From the NCBI GenBank assembly GCA_964643885.1, contig CAZXUI010000038.1, forward strand, positions 1-40,056: a stretch of DNA of 40,056 nucleotides, in the 5' to 3' direction. The translations under genes were made by a program, and so were the position numbers. The stretch comes from CAADGL01 sp964643885 (GTDB lineage: Bacteria > Planctomycetota > Phycisphaerae > UBA1845 > Fen-1342). Positions 17,273-27,000 of the stretch are shown here, piece after piece (positions within the stretch are counted from its first letter, which is position 1; the number at the start of each line of letters is the position of its first letter). A model generated the notes under the pieces. The model searched no databases. It was not told the origin of the DNA and saw only the letters and a program-made list of their open reading frames with translations.

Positions 17273-20200
17273 GTGAATCGCCAAGAGGCCAGAGAGATCG
17301 CCCCCGGGCCGACGCCGATCGCGATCGTCGGCATGTCCTGCCTGTTTCCCGATGCGCCGGGACTGCGCGAGTATTGGCGGCTGATCCGCCGCGGCGAGGA
17401 TGCGATCCGCGAGATTCCCGAAACGCACTTCCGGATCGACGATTACTACGACTCGTCGCCGTCGCGGCCGGATCACGTGCACTGCCGCCGCGGCTCGTTC
17501 ATCCCCGGCACTGCCTTCGACCCGGTCGAGTTCGGCATCCCGCCTGCGATTCTCGAAGCCACGGACACGGCTCAGCTTCTGGGGCTGGTGGTCGGCAAAC
17601 AGGCGCTGCTCGACGCCGGTTACGGCCCGCAGCGCGAGTTCGACCGCACGCGCGCGTCGGTCATCCTCGGCGTGACGGGCACGCTCGAGCTGGTGATTCC
17701 GCTCGGGGCGCGCCTGGGTCATCCGATCTGGCGCAAGGCGATGCAGCAGGCGGGCATCGACCCGGGCGTGGCGGACGACGTCGTGCGGCGCATCTCCGAT
17801 GCCTACGTCGGCTGGCAGGAGAACTCCTTCCCCGGCCTGCTGGGCAATGTCGTGGCCGGCCGCATCGCCAATCGACTGAACCTTCAGGGCACCAACTGCG
17901 TGGTCGACGCGGCCTGTGCCAGCTCGCTGAGCGCGATGCACATGGCCTCGCTGGAGCTGGCCAGCGGCCGGGCGGACGTGGTGCTCACCGGCGGGGTCGA
18001 CACGCTCAATGACATTTTCATGTTCATGTGCTTCGCCAAGACGCAGGCGCTGTCGCCGTCGGGCGACGCGCGGCCGTTCTCGAAGGACGCGGACGGAACG
18101 GTGATCGGTGAAGGCGTCGGCATGCTGGTATTGAAGCGCCTGGCCGACGCGGAGCGCGACGGCGACCGGATTTACGCCGTGCTGCGCGGCATCGGCACGA
18201 GCAGCGACGGTCGCAGCCAGAGCATCTACGCACCACGGGCGGAGGGTCAGGCGATCGCGCTGCGGAATGCCTACGCGGCCGCGGGCGTCGATCCTGCGAC
18301 GGTCGAGCTGGTCGAGGCGCACGGCACCGGCACACGGGTCGGCGACGTGGTCGAGTTCGAGGCGCTGCGCAGCGTTTATCGCGAATCGCGCGGCGAGGGC
18401 CGCTGGTGTGCGCTCGGCTCGGTCAAGTCGCAGATCGGCCACACGAAGGCGGCGGCCGGCGTGGCGAGCCTGATCAAGAGCGTGCTGGCCCTGCGGCACC
18501 GCACGTTGCCGGCGAGCATCAAAGTGGGCGAGCCGAACCCGAAGCTGGAAATCGAGAGCAGCCCGTTCTACCTGTCCACCGAGACGCGGCCGTGGTTTTC
18601 GCATGCGGGCCGCGAGGCGGGCGATAACCAATCCAACCGCGAGACGGCGCAATCGCCGCGGCGCGCGGCCGTCAGCTCGTTCGGCTTCGGCGGCAGCAAC
18701 TTTCACGCGGTGCTGGAGGAGTATCCGGCGGCGACGCGTGAGCCCGCCTGGGACGGCTCGGCCCAGATCGTCGCGCTGTCGGCCGACAGCACCGGCGGAT
18801 TGCAGCGTGCCCTGGCGGACTGGGACGAGATCGGAACGCAGCTCAGCGGCCTGGAGCGCTCTGCCGGCCGCCGCGAGCTGGCCAAGCGGGCCTGGGAGAG
18901 CCGCCAGGCCTTCCGCAACGATCATGCCGTGCGGCTCGTCATGGTCGTCGACTGCGATACCGGGCTGGGCGAAGTGATCACGGCCGCCCGGCGCGGCCTC
19001 GAGACACGCGGCATGGAGTGCTCCTGGAGCGAGGGACGCGTCGCATTCGGCTGCGGGCCGCAGCCCGGCAGCGTCGCCTTGCTCTTCCCCGGCCAGGGCA
19101 GCCAGTACGTCGGCATGGGCCGCGATCTGGTCTGCGTCTTCCCCGAGGCACACGACGCGGTCGCCGCCTTCGACGGCCCGATCGATACGAGCGACGCGCC
19201 GCCGGCCGCACGGGCCGCCCGCGGCGGGCTCGTGCACGGCGCGACCCGCGCCGCGCAGTGGCTGACGGAGCTGATCTTTCCGATTCCGGCCCGCGACGCG
19301 GCCGAGCGGCAGGCCCAGCAGGCGGCACTGACCTGGACCCGCGTCGCCCAGCCGGCCCTCGGCGCGATCAGCGTGGCGATGCTGCGTGTGCTGGAGCGCT
19401 TCGGCATTCGGGCGGACTTCGCGGCCGGCCACAGCTTCGGCGAGCTGACGGCCTTGCACGCGGCCGGCAGCCTGAGCGCGAACGATCTGAGCAAGCTGGC
19501 CCGCGAGCGCGGCGCCGCGATGGCCGCCAGCGGCGGCAGCGACGGCGCCATGCTGGCCGTCCAGGCTCCGCTGGAGCAGATCGACGCAGCGATCGCGCAG
19601 AGCGGCCTGGACGTCACGCTGGCCAACCGTAACAGCCCGGTGCAGGGGATCATCTCCGGTGCCCGCGCGGCCGTGCAGCGCGTGGCGGAGCTCTTCGACG
19701 CCCGCGGCTGGCGCAGCAAGCTGCTGGAGGTCTCGGCCGCGTTTCATTCACGCTTCATGGCCGCGGCCGAGAGCAGCTTCCGGGCCGCGCTCGAAACGGT
19801 CGCCTTCCACGTGCCGAAGGTGCCGGTGCTGTCGAACGTGACCGGTGGTGTGTATCCGCGCGACGTCGCAGCGATCCGCGACCTGCTGGCGGCCCAGCTC
19901 ACACGGCCGGTGATGTTCGTCGAAGAGGTGCGGCAGCTTTACGAATCCGGCGTGCGCACGTTCGTGGAGGTCGGCCCCAAGGCCGCCCTCACCGGCCTGG
20001 TGCGAAACATCCTCGACCGCCTCCCGCATCATGCCCTGGCGCTCGACGCCGCCGCCGGACGCGGCAACGGGCTGGTCGATGTCGCCCGCGTGCTGGCCGT
20101 CATGGCGGCGCTCGGATACGCCGTCGATCTGTGTCAGTGGGAACCTCAGCCGCCGGAGCGGACCCGCACCGGCATGTCGGTGATGCTGGTCGGGGCGAAT

Positions 20201-23200
20201 TACCGCGCTGCGGCCAGAGCGTCGGAAGTGCGGCCGGCCGAGCCTTCGGCGGCCAGATTGGAGCCAGTCGTGGTATCGAACTCAGGGAATGGTCCGAAGA
20301 ATGGCGATGGTCCGCTGACGGCCGCCCGCCGCGTCGCCGCGCATCCGCCGGTGGCGCATGTCGACGCGGCAGCTCCGGCGGAGCGGGCTGCGCCGGCGGG
20401 GCCGGCGAGCGCCGCGATGTCCGCACCCGCGCCGGGGCAGGCAACGCCGTCGGGCGCCGTGGTGCACCGGGCGATCGAGATGGTGCACGAGGGGCTGCGG
20501 GCGATGCAACAGTTGCAGGAGCAGACGGCCGCCGCCCATCGCCGCTTTCTCGAGTCACAGGAGCACGCGCACCGCACGCTTCAATCGCTGATCGTCGGGC
20601 ACCAGCGGCTGCTCGAGCATGCCGCGGGGCTGCCCGTTTCGGAGCCGCCGCCGGGCCCGCCGGGCGTCTCGTCCTCGCCGCCGCTGGCGCATGCGCCGGC
20701 GCCGGCGATTCCGCACGCGCCGCCGCAGCCGGTAATCGACGCTGCGCGGAGCGGGATGCCGCCGGCCTGCGGGGCGCAGCGGATCGAATTTCCGCAGGCC
20801 CGTGTGCCGCGGTCGCCCGCGCTCGCGCCGCACGAGCCGGTCCCCATCGCCGCGGCCGCGCCGCAGCACGCTTCGCCCGCGCCGGTCGAGCACATCGAGG
20901 CGGAGGGCGTCGCCGATACGCTCCTGCATGTCGTCAGCGAAACGACCGGTCTGCCGCTCGATCATCTCCACCTCGATCTCGATCTTGAATCCGACCTGGC
21001 GATCGACCGCATCCAGCGGGTCGAAGTGCTCTCCCGTATTCAGCAGCGCATCCCGGGCGTCCGCCCGCCCGAGCCGGCCGCGATGGGCGATTTCCGCACG
21101 CTGCGCGACATGGCCGAGTTCCTGGCCGGCGGCAACGGCAAGCCCAACGGCAAGCACGAGCGCGAGCACGCGTCGCCGCAGGCGGCGCCGGCCGCCGCCG
21201 CGACTGCCGCGGCCGCGACCGCGGGCGAGGGGGCGGAGCAGGTGATGCTCGAAGTCGTCGCCGAGCTGACCGGCTACCCGGTCGAGATGCTCGATCTCGA
21301 CATGGACATGGAGGCCGACCTCGGCATCGACTCGATCAAGCGGCTGGAGATCCTCTCCGCCGTGCAGCGCCGCCGGCCGGACCTTCAGACGGTCGATTCG
21401 CAGTACCTGGGCAGCCTGCGCACGCTTCGAAACGTGATCGATTACATGCGCGGCGAGGGGGAGTCATCGGCCGGCCCGCCCGAGCCCGCGGGAGAGGCCC
21501 TGGGAAAAGCCGTTGAAGCCGCGGCGGAAATTGCTGAGCCGGCCGCGGTGGATGTCGAAGTAGGCTCAGCACAGCGCGTCGAACGCCGCGCTGTGAAGCC
21601 TGTTGCACTGGAGAGGCTCGCCGCCGCCGCGCCGCTGCGGATCGCGGCGGGGCGGGCGGTGCTGGTGACGGATGACGGCGGCGGATTTTCGGAGGCGCTG
21701 GTCGAGGAGCTTCAGCGGCGCGGCGTCGAGGCGCGACTGGTCGACGCGTCCGCGATCGATGAAGACTCCGCTCGTGGGGCTGCGGGGCTCGTCATTTTCG
21801 GCCGGCCGCGGGGTCGGGCGGCGAACCAGTCGAATGGGGCGCTCGACGCTGCGCAATGGAGCGCGGAGAGCGCTGCGGCGCTGCGTGCCGTCCAGGTCGC
21901 GGCCGCGCCGCTGCGAGACGCCGCGAGGCACGGCCGCGCGCTGCTGGCGACGGTCGCCCGGCTTGACGGGCGATTCGGCCTGAGCGGCTCGGTCGCCAAC
22001 GCCGCTCACGGTCCGCTGGCCGGGCTGGCCAAGACGGCCGCACAGGAATGGCCGGGCGTGTGCGTGCGGGCGCTGGATGTCGATCCTCATTGGAACGACC
22101 TGGCCGCCGCGGCGCGGGCGATCGCCGATGAGCTGGCCGTTGATGGTCCGCTCGAGGTCGGGCTCGGCCCGGCTGGCCGCTTCGGACTCGTGCTTGAACG
22201 ATCGCGGCCGGTCTGCGGCGAGTTGCCGCTGGCCGATGGCGACGTGGTGCTGATCAGCGGCGGGGCTCGCGGCGTGACGGCGGACACGGCCATCGCCCTG
22301 GCCCGCCGAGCGGCGCTGACGCTGGTCCTGCTGGGCCGCTCGGAGCCGCCGCAGCCTGAGCCGGCCTGGCTGGCGCCGCTGCGCGACGAAGCGGCGATCA
22401 AGCGGGCGCTCCTGGCGCACGCCTTCGCGGGCGAGCGGCCGGCGCCGGTGCAGCTCGAGCGCGAGTATCGCCGCCGGCTGGCGGCGCGCGAGGTCGCGCA
22501 CACGCTGCGATGTATCGAGTCCGCCGGTTCGCGGGCCGTCTATGAAACGGTGGACGTGCGCGACGCGGCCGCCGTCGCGGGCGTGGTCGAGCGGGCCCGG
22601 CGGCTCGGCCCGATCCGCGGCATCGTTCATGCCGCCGGCGTGATCGAAGACCAGCTCATCGAGGCCAAGGCGCGCGAGTCCTTCGCGCGGGTGTTCGATA
22701 CGAAAGTCGCCGGGCTGGCCGCACTGCTCAGCGCGACAGATCGGGACGATCTGCGCGTCGTGGCACTGTTTTCCTCGGTCAGCGGGCGCTTCGGCCGCCG
22801 CGGGCAGGTCGACTATGCGATGGCCAACGAGGCGCTCAACAAGGCGGCCTGGGTGATCAGATCAGCGCGGCCGGGGTGCCGCGTCGTTTCGCTGAACTGG
22901 GGCCCGTGGGACGGGGGTATGGTCACGCCGGCGTTGAAGCGCGAGTTCGAGCGCGAGGGCGTGGGCCTGATCGGCCGCGCGGATGGCGCCGCGGCCCTGA
23001 TCGCGGAGCTGTGCTCGAAGGATGACGCGGTCGAGGTCGTTCTCGGCAGCGGCTTTCCGGAACCGGCCGCCGCGACCGCCGATTCGCGCGCGGCGGCGTC
23101 CGGCGGCACGGCCCGCGCCGCGGCCGCACCCGTCAAATCCGCGGAGGCGCCGCGCGGCTCGCTCTCACTCGAGTTGAGCGAAGAATCGCACGCCTTCCTC

Positions 23201-24022
23201 GCGGCACACCGCATCGCCGGCCGGGCGGTGCTGCCGGTGGCGATGATGATCGAGTGGCTCGCGCACGCCGCGCTGCACGAGAATCCCGGCCTGGCCGTGC
23301 TCGGCCTGGATGAACTGAAAGTCCTCAGGGGCGTCAGGCTCGACCGCAGCCCGCGGGCGATCGAACTGACCTACGGCAAGCCGCGCCGCCGCGACGGCCG
23401 GTGCGAGGTCGACACGGAGCTGCGTCCGGCCGACTCCGCCGCCGCGCCGCCCTTCGCGCGGGCGTGCATCCTGCTGGGCGATCAGATCGCCGCGGATGCA
23501 CCCACGCCGCCCGATGTCTCGAGCTGGGGCCTGGTCATTCGCGAGCCCAACATCGCGCCGCATTCGTTCGCGCAGCTCGCGTACGGGCCGATCCTTTTCC
23601 ATGGCCCGCTGCTGCGCGGCCTGGAGCAGATCACAGCTTGCCAGCCGCGCGGCGTGGTCGCCCGCGCCCGCCCGGCCGGCCCGCCCGGCACGTGGATGCG
23701 CGAGCCGCTGCGCAGCGACTGGCTGATCGACCCGCTGCTGACCGACTGCGCCCTTCAGCTCGGCCTGATCTGGTCGTACGAGCAGCTCGGCCACGCGGCG
23801 TTGCCCAGCCGCATCGGCTCGCTGAGGCTCTTCGTGCCGTCGCTGCCGCGCGAGCCGCTGACGCTGATCCTCCAGGCCCGCGAGCACGACCCGCTGCGGC
23901 TCGTCGCCAATGTCTACTTCGTCGACCGCGGCCGCACCGTCGCGCTGCTGAAGGACGTGCTCTGGACGCTGGACCCCAGCCGCTCGTCGATGCCCGCGGC
24001 CGCGGCCGGCGCAACCGCCTGA
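17273..24022 (+). CDS. pfaA: PfaA-like megasynthase: KS-AT-ACP(degenerate)-ACP-KR-DH
   Basis: The 2249-residue protein builds the carbon chain. KS spans about 12-485 (Cys215 in DAACASS, His350 in HGTGT). AT spans about 600-920 (Ser721 in GHSFGE) and should load malonyl units. A 250-residue linker contains a helical stretch at about 1065-1125. ACP1 (about 1215-1290) reads DLAIDRIQRVE: Arg1246 replaces the Ser that normally carries phosphopantetheine. ACP2 (about 1325-1400) has the intact DLGIDSIKRLE with Ser1354. KR spans about 1460-1920 (ISGGARGVT, YAMAN with Tyr1848). A C-terminal PKS-type DH has HxxxGxxxxP at His1979 and Asp2158 in DPLLTDCALQL. PUFA synthases usually carry four or more tandem ACPs, so this one is unusually short in that region. 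Eleven-base gap to pfaC. Confidence 0.93.
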   Translation: MNRQEAREIAPGPTPIAIVGMSCLFPDAPGLREYWRLIRRGEDAIREIPETHFRIDDYYDSSPSRPDHVHCRRGSFIPGTAFDPVEFGIPPAILEATDTAQLLGLVVGKQALLDAGYGPQREFDRTRASVILGVTGTLELVIPLGARLGHPIWRKAMQQAGIDPGVADDVVRRISDAYVGWQENSFPGLLGNVVAGRIANRLNLQGTNCVVDAACASSLSAMHMASLELASGRADVVLTGGVDTLNDIFMFMCFAKTQALSPSGDARPFSKDADGTVIGEGVGMLVLKRLADAERDGDRIYAVLRGIGTSSDGRSQSIYAPRAEGQAIALRNAYAAAGVDPATVELVEAHGTGTRVGDVVEFEALRSVYRESRGEGRWCALGSVKSQIGHTKAAAGVASLIKSVLALRHRTLPASIKVGEPNPKLEIESSPFYLSTETRPWFSHAGREAGDNQSNRETAQSPRRAAVSSFGFGGSNFHAVLEEYPAATREPAWDGSAQIVALSADSTGGLQRALADWDEIGTQLSGLERSAGRRELAKRAWESRQAFRNDHAVRLVMVVDCDTGLGEVITAARRGLETRGMECSWSEGRVAFGCGPQPGSVALLFPGQGSQYVGMGRDLVCVFPEAHDAVAAFDGPIDTSDAPPAARAARGGLVHGATRAAQWLTELIFPIPARDAAERQAQQAALTWTRVAQPALGAISVAMLRVLERFGIRADFAAGHSFGELTALHAAGSLSANDLSKLARERGAAMAASGGSDGAMLAVQAPLEQIDAAIAQSGLDVTLANRNSPVQGIISGARAAVQRVAELFDARGWRSKLLEVSAAFHSRFMAAAESSFRAALETVAFHVPKVPVLSNVTGGVYPRDVAAIRDLLAAQLTRPVMFVEEVRQLYESGVRTFVEVGPKAALTGLVRNILDRLPHHALALDAAAGRGNGLVDVARVLAVMAALGYAVDLCQWEPQPPERTRTGMSVMLVGANYRAAARASEVRPAEPSAARLEPVVVSNSGNGPKNGDGPLTAARRVAAHPPVAHVDAAAPAERAAPAGPASAAMSAPAPGQATPSGAVVHRAIEMVHEGLRAMQQLQEQTAAAHRRFLESQEHAHRTLQSLIVGHQRLLEHAAGLPVSEPPPGPPGVSSSPPLAHAPAPAIPHAPPQPVIDAARSGMPPACGAQRIEFPQARVPRSPALAPHEPVPIAAAAPQHASPAPVEHIEAEGVADTLLHVVSETTGLPLDHLHLDLDLESDLAIDRIQRVEVLSRIQQRIPGVRPPEPAAMGDFRTLRDMAEFLAGGNGKPNGKHEREHASPQAAPAAAATAAAATAGEGAEQVMLEVVAELTGYPVEMLDLDMDMEADLGIDSIKRLEILSAVQRRRPDLQTVDSQYLGSLRTLRNVIDYMRGEGESSAGPPEPAGEALGKAVEAAAEIAEPAAVDVEVGSAQRVERRAVKPVALERLAAAAPLRIAAGRAVLVTDDGGGFSEALVEELQRRGVEARLVDASAIDEDSARGAAGLVIFGRPRGRAANQSNGALDAAQWSAESAAALRAVQVAAAPLRDAARHGRALLATVARLDGRFGLSGSVANAAHGPLAGLAKTAAQEWPGVCVRALDVDPHWNDLAAAARAIADELAVDGPLEVGLGPAGRFGLVLERSRPVCGELPLADGDVVLISGGARGVTADTAIALARRAALTLVLLGRSEPPQPEPAWLAPLRDEAAIKRALLAHAFAGERPAPVQLEREYRRRLAAREVAHTLRCIESAGSRAVYETVDVRDAAAVAGVVERARRLGPIRGIVHAAGVIEDQLIEAKARESFARVFDTKVAGLAALLSATDRDDLRVVALFSSVSGRFGRRGQVDYAMANEALNKAAWVIRSARPGCRVVSLNWGPWDGGMVTPALKREFEREGVGLIGRADGAAALIAELCSKDDAVEVVLGSGFPEPAAATADSRAAASGGTARAAAAPVKSAEAPRGSLSLELSEESHAFLAAHRIAGRAVLPVAMMIEWLAHAALHENPGLAVLGLDELKVLRGVRLDRSPRAIELTYGKPRRRDGRCEVDTELRPADSAAAPPFARACILLGDQIAADAPTPPDVSSWGLVIREPNIAPHSFAQLAYGPILFHGPLLRGLEQITACQPRGVVARARPAGPPGTWMREPLRSDWLIDPLLTDCALQLGLIWSYEQLGHAALPSRIGSLRLFVPSLPREPLTLILQAREHDPLRLVANVYFVDRGRTVALLKDVLWTLDPSRSSMPAAAAGATA

Positions 24023-24032
24023 GGTCCGCCCC

Positions 24033-27000
24033 GTGCCCGAGCCGCTCTCCATCGCGATCGTCGGCCTTGGCGGGGTCTTTCCCCGCGCCCGCAATGTGCG
24101 CGAGTTCTGGCAGAATATCGCCGCGGGAATCGATGCGATCGGCGACGTGCCTCCCGGCCGCTGGGTGCTCGACCCGGCCGACGCGATCGCGCCGCGGTCG
24201 GCCGCGAAGCTGCCGGACGACCACGTCCCCCACGGCCGCGGCGGGTACGTCGGAGACTTCGCGCTCGATCCGGAGGGATTGGACCTGGATGCGGAGCTGC
24301 TCGTCCGGCTGGACCTGTCAGTGCAATTCGCGCTGCACGCCGGCCGCGACGCGTGGCGCGAGATGAAAACCGGGCGGCTGGATCGCGCGCGCGTGGGTGT
24401 GATTCTGGCCGCGATCGCCCTGCCGACGGACGGCTCGTCGCGGATCACGCGTGAGACGCTCGGGCGCGAGTTCGAGCGACGGCTTCTCGGCTCGGCGGCA
24501 GCGGGCTCGCCGCGCGAGGGGCGCGGCGTGATTCTCGACCCGCTTGCCGCTCTGGGCAGCCAGGTGACGTCGCTGCCGGCCGGGCTGCTGGCAGCGGCAC
24601 TGGGGCTCGGCGGCGGCGGCCTGACACTCGATGCGGCCTGTGCGTCGAGTCTCTATGCGGTCAAGCTCGCCTGCGATGAGCTGCGTGAGCACCGCTGCGA
24701 CGCCGTGCTGGCCGGTGGCGTCTCGCGGCCGGAGTGCCTTTACACACAGATGGGCTTCGCGGTGCTGGGTGCGCTTTCGCCCAGCGGCGTCTGCCGGCCG
24801 TTCGACGCGGCGGCCGACGGTCTGCTCGTGGGCGAGGGCGCCGGCGTGGTCGCGCTCAAGCGGCTGGATGACGCGCTTCGCGATGGCGACCAGGTCTACG
24901 GCGTCATTCGCGGCATCGGCCTGTCGAACGACCTGGCGGGCAGCCTGCTGGCAGCCGACAGCGAGGGGCAGCTCCGCGCGATGCGGGCGGCATATGAGCA
25001 GGCGGGCTGGCGGCCGGGCGAGGTCGACTACATCGAATGCCACGGCACCGGGACGCCGCTCGGCGATCGCGTCGAGCTGGAGAGCCTGGCGGCGCTGTGG
25101 TCCGGGGAATCGTGGCGGCCGGGCCAGTGTGCAATCGGCTCGGTCAAATCGATGGTCGGCCACCTGCTGACGGCGGCCGGCGCGGCCGGCCTGATCAAGA
25201 CGCTGCTGGCGATGGGGCACGGCACGGTGCCGCCTTCGCTGCACTTCTCGCGTGCGGCCGAACCTCACCCCGAGGGGGGAGCGCGGGCGTCCCGCCCGCA
25301 ATCCGGCTCATGTGGCATCGGTGACGGTCCGTTCCGTGTGCCGGCGCGAGCGGAGGCCTGGGACGCGCGCGACGGCGGCGTTCGCCGCGCGGCGATCAGT
25401 GCCTTCGGGTTCGGGGGGATCAACGCGCACGTGCTGGTCGAACAACCGCCGGCCGGGATGTGGCCGAGCGGCAAATCGACGCGGCGCCCCAGGATCGCCG
25501 CTGCGCCGCCGGAGCCGATCGCGATCGTGGGCGTCGGCCTTCGAAACGGCCCGATCGACGGCCCGTTGCGGTTCGCGCGGCGGTGGGTCGAGAATGGCGA
25601 CGAGGGCTCCGGCCGGCTCGATAGGCTCGAAATCGGCGTGGGCGAGTTTCGCATCCCGCCCAACGAGATTCCCGAGATTTTGCCGCAGCAGCTCCTGATG
25701 CTCCAGGTCGCGGCGGACGCGATGCGCGACGCGGGCATCGAGCGCGGGCGGCCGGCGCTGCGCGGCGGCGCGCTGGTCGGTCTCTCGCTCGATCTGAACA
25801 CGTCGAACTATCACCAGCGCTGGGCGCTGCGCGACGACGCTCGCCGCTGGGCCGGGCGGCTCGGCCTCGATCTCGACGACGAGCAGCTCGCCGCCTGGAC
25901 GCGCTCGCTGCGCGAGGCGTGGTGCCCGCCGCTGAGCGCCGCCCGCGTGCTCGGTTCGCTGGGCAGCTCGATCGCCAGCCGGCTGGCGCGCGAATTCGGG
26001 CTGGGCGGGCCGTGCTACACGGTCTCCTGCGGGGCCGCATCCGGCCTGCGGGCGGTCGAGATCGCCGCGCGCGCCCTGCGACGCGGCGAGCTGGATTGCG
26101 TGCTGGTCGGCGCGATCGACCTGTGCTGCGACGGTCGCGCGGCCGCGTGCCACGCGTCGCTTCAGCGGCTCGTCGGCGGCGGGCCGGCGGCGCCGCAGGA
26201 CGGTGCTGCGGCCGTCGTGCTCAAGCGGCACAGCGATGCGCAGCGCGACGGCGACCACATCTACGCACTGATCCGCGGCATCGGAGTGGCCGGCGGAGAC
26301 GGACTCAGCGCGGCGGGCGAGGAGACGGCCCGGCTCGCGGAGCAGCGCGCCCGGGAGGACGAGGCCGCGGCCGCGGCTGATGCGGCCGGGGACGCAGTCC
26401 GCTTTTCGTCGCCGCGCACTGGCGACTGCGGCGCGGCGGCCGGGCTGGTCTCGCTCGCTGGCGCCGCGGTCGCGATCCACCATCGCGTCCGGCCCGCAGC
26501 CGACATGCTGCGCGGCGAATACTGGCTGCGAAACCGGGCCGACGGCCCGCGCCGGGCGGCCGTCCGGGCCACCTCCATCGACGGCACATATGTCCACGTG
26601 GCTCTTGAAGAGGCGCCGCGGTCTGCGTCGCACGCATCGCCGACGCTCATCGGCCGCCCTGCGCTTTTCGTCGTCTGCGGCGACGCCGCCGAAGAAATCC
26701 GCCGCGCACTGGCCGAGTTGAGCAGGCATCTGGAGCGCAGCGCCGCGGATCTCGACCAATCCGCCCGCGCGTGGCACAGCCACCACACCGCGCAGCGCGC
26801 CGCCGCACCGCGCGCCCTCGCGCTGGTCGTCCGCGACCTGCAAGCCGCACGGCGGGCGGCAGACTTCGCCGCGGCCGCCCTCGCGAAAGCGCCGGAACAA
26901 CCCATCGACGGGCGCGAGGGTGTCTATTATTTCCCGCAGCCCGCCGGCCCGGCCGGCCACGTCGCACTCGTCTTCCCCGGCTCCGGCAGCCATTACGCCG

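Noticed and set aside
26020..26045. Second active ketosynthase in PfaC, because a Cys occurs in TVSCGAASG
   Set aside because: Aligned with LDAACASS, the Cys is two positions early and Ala is at the nucleophile site, so the domain is a chain-length-factor partner.
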